A stretch of DNA of 64,000 nt, taken from assembly GCA_022410635.1 (NCBI GenBank), contig JAJVDF010000208.1, positions 664,893 to 728,892 on the forward strand, given 5' to 3'. Shown here in pieces: positions 59,269 to 64,000 of the stretch (positions are counted from its first letter, which is position 1; every line of letters starts with the position of its first letter). The position numbers and the translations under genes were made by a program. The DNA comes from Tretioscincus oriximinensis. Taxonomy: Eukaryota; Chordata; Lepidosauria; Squamata; Gymnophthalmidae. Under the pieces are notes generated by a model. The model made no database searches. It was not told the origin of the DNA and saw only the letters and a program-made list of their open reading frames with translations.

Positions 59269-59368
59269 TGCTGTCCCAAGCATAGGTCCTTCTCTTCAGA
59301 AGCCCTTTCAAGAATATTTGGAAGCTCAGCGACTGAAGCTCCACCACAAGGCTGATGGACCATCCCAG
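59269..59368 (+). CDS. VMP1: VMP1 exon 11 (internal coding exon)
   Basis: The exon begins with the single base that completes the split glycine codon, then encodes 33 residues: [20 protein letters not shown] followed by [13 protein letters not shown]. Human reads [20 protein letters not shown] and then diverges in the same short linker, so the LHHK-xxx-PQ linker is the variable part here as well. The exon is 100 nt; phase 2-in and phase 0-out match exon 10 and exon 12. The donor is good (gtaaga). The acceptor is weak: cccactgctag, a TAG preceded by a tract interrupted by purines. Long CT-rich sequence lies 70-400 bp upstream. Skipping this exon would shift the frame. Confidence 0.95.
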
Positions 59369-62176
59369 GTAAGAAAAACTTCCTTCTTGCATCCCAAATC
59401 CCCTTGTGCCTCTAGCATCCCACTGGCCTCCTCATGAAATCTGCCTTCCTTTTTAAGGGGGGCCTTCCCAGTTCTCTAGCAACATTTGAAGCTTTGACAC
59501 CAGAATGTCCCTCAGATTTGGTTATCTTATCCAGAATTTAAAAGGGGGAAGTTCTGGGAAGGGATAAAAATGAGTCCTGATGATTTTTACAGATTGATAA
59601 ATGGGATTCTAAACTTTCAAGTACAAACCCTGAAAGGAAGGGTTTCTACCCCTTTCAGACGTAGGAGATGGGGAAATGCTATCCGTCAGTGGTAGAACGT
59701 CCTGCTTTGGTTGGAGAAAGTAGCTGATCTTGAGCATCACTGTGTATGGCTGGGGGAGATAATTTGTCCTTTCAAACCCATGTCTGAACTCAGTGTAAGG
59801 ATTTTAAAATCAATTTCTTACTCAAAAAATTTGGAAAGCTAGCATACTGCTTGGCTGTCCATGGTTTGCATATACCAGAAGGTCCCAAATCTGATTTTTC
59901 TTTTGCCCAACATATAGACCTTTTTGCCCTGGAAAAGCAAATTAGGCCCCTCCACCCCCACAAAAAAAATTACTTAGAAAAGGAAGTAAAAGATTGGTTC
60001 CTGTGTTCCTAAATTTATCCACTCCCCTGTGGGCTGCCTGAAAAAAAAGGAACTTTAGAAAATTTCAAGCAGAAGAACCATGTGTGGTTGAGATCCAACT
60101 TCTGTCTAGAAGACTTTTGAGACCCTAAACTAAGCATGGAAAAGAAGGAACTTTAGACTCTTAAATTGCCTCCAGCTCTTTTTGGCACTTTTGCATTAAG
60201 GTGTGCCATTCGTAAATTCATTTAAAAAAGGTACGTGTGCTGGTGAGAGAGTGACCCAGAAGCATTTGAGAAAGGTGGGACAGAACGTTGATTTCATTGT
60301 CTGTTCTCTGCTGCCCTCTTTTGACCCAAAGAAGGAAGTCATTGCTTGCAGGAGCAAAACCCTTCTCAGAAAAAAACTATTTTTTCTAAGAATATTGTTT
60401 CAAGAACTTTCTCTCCCCACCCCCTTAACTGCACTTTCCTGCTGGGTCAGTTGCTGATTGCACAACATACTGCCAATCGAAATCGACTGAAAACTGTGTA
60501 CAACTCCCTAAGGGAGATGGGACTTCCACAAATCTCTCTTGCTGACTCATGACTGCATTGAGCATTAAAAAAATCCATTGTCCTGAATAACATGAACTTC
60601 CTGAATCCCCCTGCAAGAGCTGACGAGTGCATTTGTATAGGAGTAGGCTGATCAGATGACCCTTTTTTGTGGGGTGAAAACCCAGTTTTGGGGTGCCTCC
60701 GGTTTTTTTTAATTTCCTCACCAAAAACCAGGAGGTACCCCAAAACTGGGCTTTAAAAAAAAACAACCAAAAAAAGGGGTCATCTGGTCAGCCTAGGTAG
60801 GAGCAAAAGAATAACCCCTTTTTATGAAAACAGCCTTTGGGGGTTACTGTCTTGAGACACTACTGCATATATGTCCTCCCAAGTTGATGCACTGGAAGTA
60901 GTAGAGGTGGAGAATATCAGGTTAGGATTTATGAGGACAACCTTTTATGTGCAAAACCACATGCTCAATTCCCAGCATCTTCACATCAAGGAAAAAAGGC
61001 CTCTTTCATTTTTCATCCCTTGTAATATTCTTCATGCCAGCTCACACTCCTTTCAACATCCAGGAAGGCTTACATATTTCTTCTACCATTGGAGTTCAGG
61101 TTTTACAACCCCTCCAGACATCAGCCTTGGCCAGCACTTGTAATCTGTTGAAATCTGTAAAGCTCAAGAGAATCACTCTAATCTGAGAGAGGTTTTCCAG
61201 GATTGCTGATAAGAAGCCTTCCTTTGAAATACTATCTAGAGATAGCAGAGGTCAAACCTGGAATCTCTGGAATGCCAGGATAATCTGAGGCCATTTGTAA
61301 GATCTTAGCCATCATCCTTTGGAGTAAAGAGTTAATAAGAACGCAAATATTAGAAGTTCTCTGATACAAAATTAAACTTGGTACATATTATGTTCCCAAT
61401 TTAAGATTTCTACTCCAGTCTTATTCAGTGCTGTTCAGGAACAAACACAGCTTTTGCTTTTCTCTCAGCAACTTCTGCAGAATTCTTTAGATTTATTTAT
61501 TATTTAAATTTATATTTTAAATGGGGGTCTCAGGGCAGTTCCAAGATCCCTAAAGTCCAATATTTTAGTAAGCAGTACTAACGCGAAAAGAACGAGAGTG
61601 TGAGGCAAACTTCAAAACGGTGAAACAATGAAGATCGATATTGGAGATTAAAACAGGGCCGGATAGTTTTGGTCTGGCTCTTACTGTGAATTGAAAGTGG
61701 CAGTCATTGTTTGCATATTTTTTAAAAAAAATCAAAGTGACTTCAAACAACAATAAGCTATTGTGGGGATTAAAGATGTTCCCTTGACTGCCCCTCAGAC
61801 ACGGGAGGCAATATGGGATCTTCCTCTTCTGTTGGTTCCTTTCCGTGCTTTTTTTCTGCAAGAGGAATAACCAAGAAAGGAGCTGACAGACAGAATGAAG
61901 TGATCAGTTTTACAGGAAATCAGTCATTGTTACCAGACTCCCTTCAATTGTATTGTTACAGGGTACCATCTCCAAATTCTGGGGACTATATTGTCAGTGC
62001 AATCTCCAGAGGATTACAAGTTTTGGCTTCCGTTTTGATGTTTTACTTTTCTTATAAAATCCATGGATTCTGCACTGTTATCCCCCTTTCTGTGAATAAT
62101 CAAAAGAAGATTACTAAATTCAGATGCTCTAGCTTAATATTCTTCCTCTTTTTCTTTTTTCCGTCCCTCCCTGCAG
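59369..62176 (+). other. VMP1 intron 11 (2.8 kb)
   Basis: Donor gtaaga, acceptor ccctgcag. One palindromic MITE at 60644-60795 is the only element I recognise. The remaining two stretches, 59369-60643 and 60796-62176, show no recognisable repeat or coding exon. If the candidate promoter at 58.4-58.8 kb is real, all of this would be transcribed as part of the miR-21 precursor. Confidence 0.85.
60644..60795. mobile_element. Palindromic hAT-like MITE (family F), copy 3
   Basis: 152 bp, ends TAGGCTGATC / GGTCAGCCTA. Flanks TATAGGAG (60636-60643) and GGTAGGAG (60796-60803) match at 6 of 8 positions. Shorter than the other copies because the central AT-rich part is reduced. Confidence 0.8.
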
Positions 62177-62320
62177 GGTGATAACTGGCTCTCTTGGACA
62201 TTTGAGAAGTTGGTTATTATCATGGTGTGCTACTTCATCTTGTCCATTATTAATTCCATGGCGCAAAGTTACGCCAAACGCATCGAGCAGCAGAATTCCT
62301 CCGAAGAGAAGACAAAATGA
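62177..62320 (+). CDS. VMP1: VMP1 exon 12 (last coding exon, with stop)
   Basis: The final coding exon gives 47 residues and a TGA at 62318-62320. It starts [12 protein letters not shown], continues into a hydrophobic helix ([17 protein letters not shown]), and ends with a charged tail finishing NSSEEKTK. The helix is the last membrane segment. The approximately 20-residue cytosolic tail corresponds to the region reported in human VMP1 to bind Beclin 1 (the Atg domain). The tail differs from human, with EQQNSS in place of QQRLNS, while the terminal EEKTK is kept. The acceptor is strong (ccctccctgcag after a long T-rich tract). All six exons join without a frameshift or internal stop, so the gene looks intact. 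Confidence 0.96.
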   Translation, partial: GDNWLSWTFEKLVIIMVCYFILSIINSMAQSYAKRIEQQNSSEEKTK

Positions 62321-62405
62321 GACAGAGACGGAGATGGACTCCAAATTTATTTGGAACGACCAGCCTCACATTTAACAAACGAACAAGGCATTATTTAAAA
62401 ACAAT

Positions 62406-62411
62406 AATAAA
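62406..62411 (+). terminator. Possible proximal polyadenylation signal
   Basis: AATAAA inside an A-rich run shortly after the stop codon, followed by a G-rich stretch and a T-rich stretch (ggtttttatgattattttcc) some 40 bases on. Use of this site would give a very short 3' UTR. This is a motif match only; no expression evidence is available here. Confidence 0.35.
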
Positions 62412-63325
62412 AAGGAGGGCGGGGAAAGAGGGTTGAGGGGTTTTTATGATTATTTTCCAGATTAATTCTAACCGTTAGTGGGCGACTTCTCATTGGCTGC
62501 CGTTTCTACGTTTCAAAGGTAACGTCTGTGCTCTAATCTGAGTTCCATCCAGGTAACTGTTGACAGGGGAGTTTAAAACAGGGGTCCATGTCGATGCTCC
62601 CGGAAGCTGCTTCCGAACACGAAATGCTCATCTATTTAAACAAAGATAGCAACATTCAAACCTTAATCGCATCTAGTTTTTCCTCTTACTGCCTCCAATA
62701 GCGATGGGTTTAGAGTTTCAAAAAGAGCCCCGTTTTCCAGGGGTGGCGAGTTCTATCAGGGCCTTAATCTCGAGACAGGATTCTTGCTGCTTTCCCGAAC
62801 GCTTCCATTTGGTTGCGAGAGAACGGGGTTAAGCAGGGAGGAGGTGTAAATTTAAAATCCTCATGTGCCATCATAGTACTGGGCAAGATTTTACTCCTCT
62901 CCTTTTTTAATCTGTACATTTAGATTAACATTAAGACGATAAAGGTATCACCTTAAATCATTCCAAAACTTTTTTTTTTTAGTTTTGATCTTTTAAAGCC
63001 ATAACACCTTGTGGTCCCTTTTGCCCCTGTGTGTTTTTCCCTTGTCTTAATTTCTTCCCAAAAGTGTCCCAACGGTTATTCCCGAATCAGCGCTAGCACA
63101 CTCCAAGATCTTTTTTGCTCTTGGTTTTTTTCTTTCTCAGGAACATCTTCCCCATGGATGAAAGAGATAGTGAAGAAGAATCAACCCTGACTTAGGATAT
63201 ATTGAGTTTAATGAGTATTTCTTAGATAGTGTTCATTCTTGTTCTGCTCTTAACGATTAACCCCTTACCGTGTTTTTGTGGCCGTGTCCAAGGCAATACC
63301 TTGTTGTAAGGTATGGGAAAACTGG

Positions 63326-63331
63326 AATAAA
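63326..63331 (+). terminator. Polyadenylation signal AATAAA of VMP1
   Basis: A canonical hexamer within ggaataaacaac, followed within about 40 bases by a T-rich stretch (tatctttaac, gcttttattg). It is the last canonical signal before repeat-derived sequence starts near 63465, so it is the best candidate for the distal end of the VMP1 mRNA. Confidence 0.75.
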
Positions 63332-63464
63332 CAACATTCAAAGTATATCTTTAACATGCTTTTATTGAAAAAAATAGCTATCCAAGAACTATTTGTGATT
63401 TTTCAACCCCATGTCCAATTCGTCTCTTCCTCTTAACGTACTACTATCCACAGAATCTAGCAAA

Positions 63465-63592
63465 AGGATAGAGATTGATAAGAAAAAGCTAGGCAGCATG
63501 AGCCTTCATACACAGGTCTGTTCCTTCAGATGAGAAGACGACTTATATGCGAATCTCCTTCTGCCTATCTTTTTCCTGTTGGTTTCTAAGGT
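63465..63592 (+). repeat. Foldback element (family C) downstream of VMP1
   Basis: 'aaagctaggcagcatgagc', 'ctgttccttcagatgagaag' and 'ttcctgttggtttctaagg' show both arms. It lies about 130 bp after the VMP1 polyadenylation signal, in the interval where mammals carry the end of the miR-21 host transcript. Confidence 0.65.
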
Positions 63593-63599
63593 TGCAGGG

Positions 63600-64000
63600 A
63601 GCCAAGAGCAATTAATAGACAACCATGTGGTCTAGTCCAGCAGGACATTTCTTACATTCCTAGGTTTTTACAATCTGTTCTTAGTGGATATAAATTCTAT
63701 TGTGTATGTCTGATGTCCTGGTTTCAGACCAGAGCCATCTCCAGTGCTGTGAATTAGAATTGCTGTAATCTGGACATGGTACTAATTTGGTGAGATATCA
63801 GTTCCTAATTTTTGAAATAGCAAAGACAGGTCTTGTTTTCTAAATTTTCCTCCATTGAAAAGTTTGGGTCTACTTTAGTTCTGTGTTACCTGCAAAGCTG
63901 ACACATTTTCTAGCAAAATACTGAATTGACTTCAGTAGTTCTGGGCATCTTCCCTAATAAAGTGGATAGCTGCACCAAATGAAGGTTTGGCTGCTGCTTC
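63600..64000 (+). other. Repeat-rich flank beyond VMP1
   Basis: A short CR1-type end (63600-63670, 'ctagtccagcaggacatttc') followed by sequence with LINE-like wording ('gctgtaatctggacatgg'). No coding exon and no miR-21 stem-loop are seen before the window ends. Confidence 0.5.

Larger units (their letters stand above)
62321..63350 (+). other. VMP1: VMP1 3' untranslated region
   Basis: Sequence from the TGA to shortly after the AATAAA at 63326-63331. It contains no recognisable transposable element, unlike every intron in the window, which fits selection against insertions in a 3' UTR. A second AATAAA at 62406-62411 lies only 86 nt after the stop and could serve as a proximal polyadenylation signal. 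The exact cleavage position is inferred, about 15-25 nt beyond the distal signal. Confidence 0.8.

Noticed and set aside
63360..64000. Possible miR-21 hairpin
   Set aside because: Searched by eye for the mature core (tagcttatcagactgatg) and its complement; not present in this window.

Overview
This is a vertebrate genomic window, almost certainly from a squamate reptile (a lizard). The evidence is six spliced exons of a conserved vertebrate gene inside long repeat-rich introns, two tRNA-derived SINE families of squamate style, many CR1-type LINE 3' ends, and several short hAT-like DNA elements. Nothing looks prokaryotic. Single N bases are scattered through the window (for example near 1318, 4485, 6694, 12388 and 37690), as expected of a draft assembly.

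The only host protein gene I can support is the 3' half of VMP1 (vacuole membrane protein 1) on the plus strand. Six exons, 7 to 12 if the human 12-exon numbering holds, lie at 5760-5891, 27822-27902, 32362-32478, 38533-38594, 59269-59368 and 62177-62320. They join in frame to 211 codons and a stop, the C-terminal half of a protein of about 406 residues. The 3' UTR follows to an AATAAA at 63326-63331. Exons 1-6 lie upstream of the window.

Layout: 1-5759 is the end of intron 6, with SINEs. 5892-27821 is intron 7 (21.9 kb), with CR1 and SINE copies, a 491-bp hAT-like element, a nested 385-bp DNA element and a long AT-rich block. 27903-38532 holds introns 8 and 9, with a hAT-like element carrying a perfect 8-bp target duplication and a foldback element carrying a 15-bp one. 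38595-59268 is intron 10 (20.7 kb), with a decayed 3.3-kb CR1 that still shows esterase-like ORF1 and reverse transcriptase segments, two of three copies of a palindromic hAT-like MITE, a second AT-rich block, and a promoter-like block near 58.4-58.8 kb. 59369-62176 is intron 11, with the third MITE copy. 63332-64000 is repeat-rich sequence beyond the gene.

The most interesting regulatory candidate is 58440-58800. In mammals the independent promoter of the miR-21 primary transcript lies in VMP1 intron 10, and the miR-21 hairpin lies just past the VMP1 polyadenylation site. This block sits in the matching intron and has CCAAT-like, TATA-like, AP-1-like and PU.1/ETS-like motifs at sensible spacing. 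I did not find the miR-21 hairpin; if synteny holds it should lie just to the right of this window.
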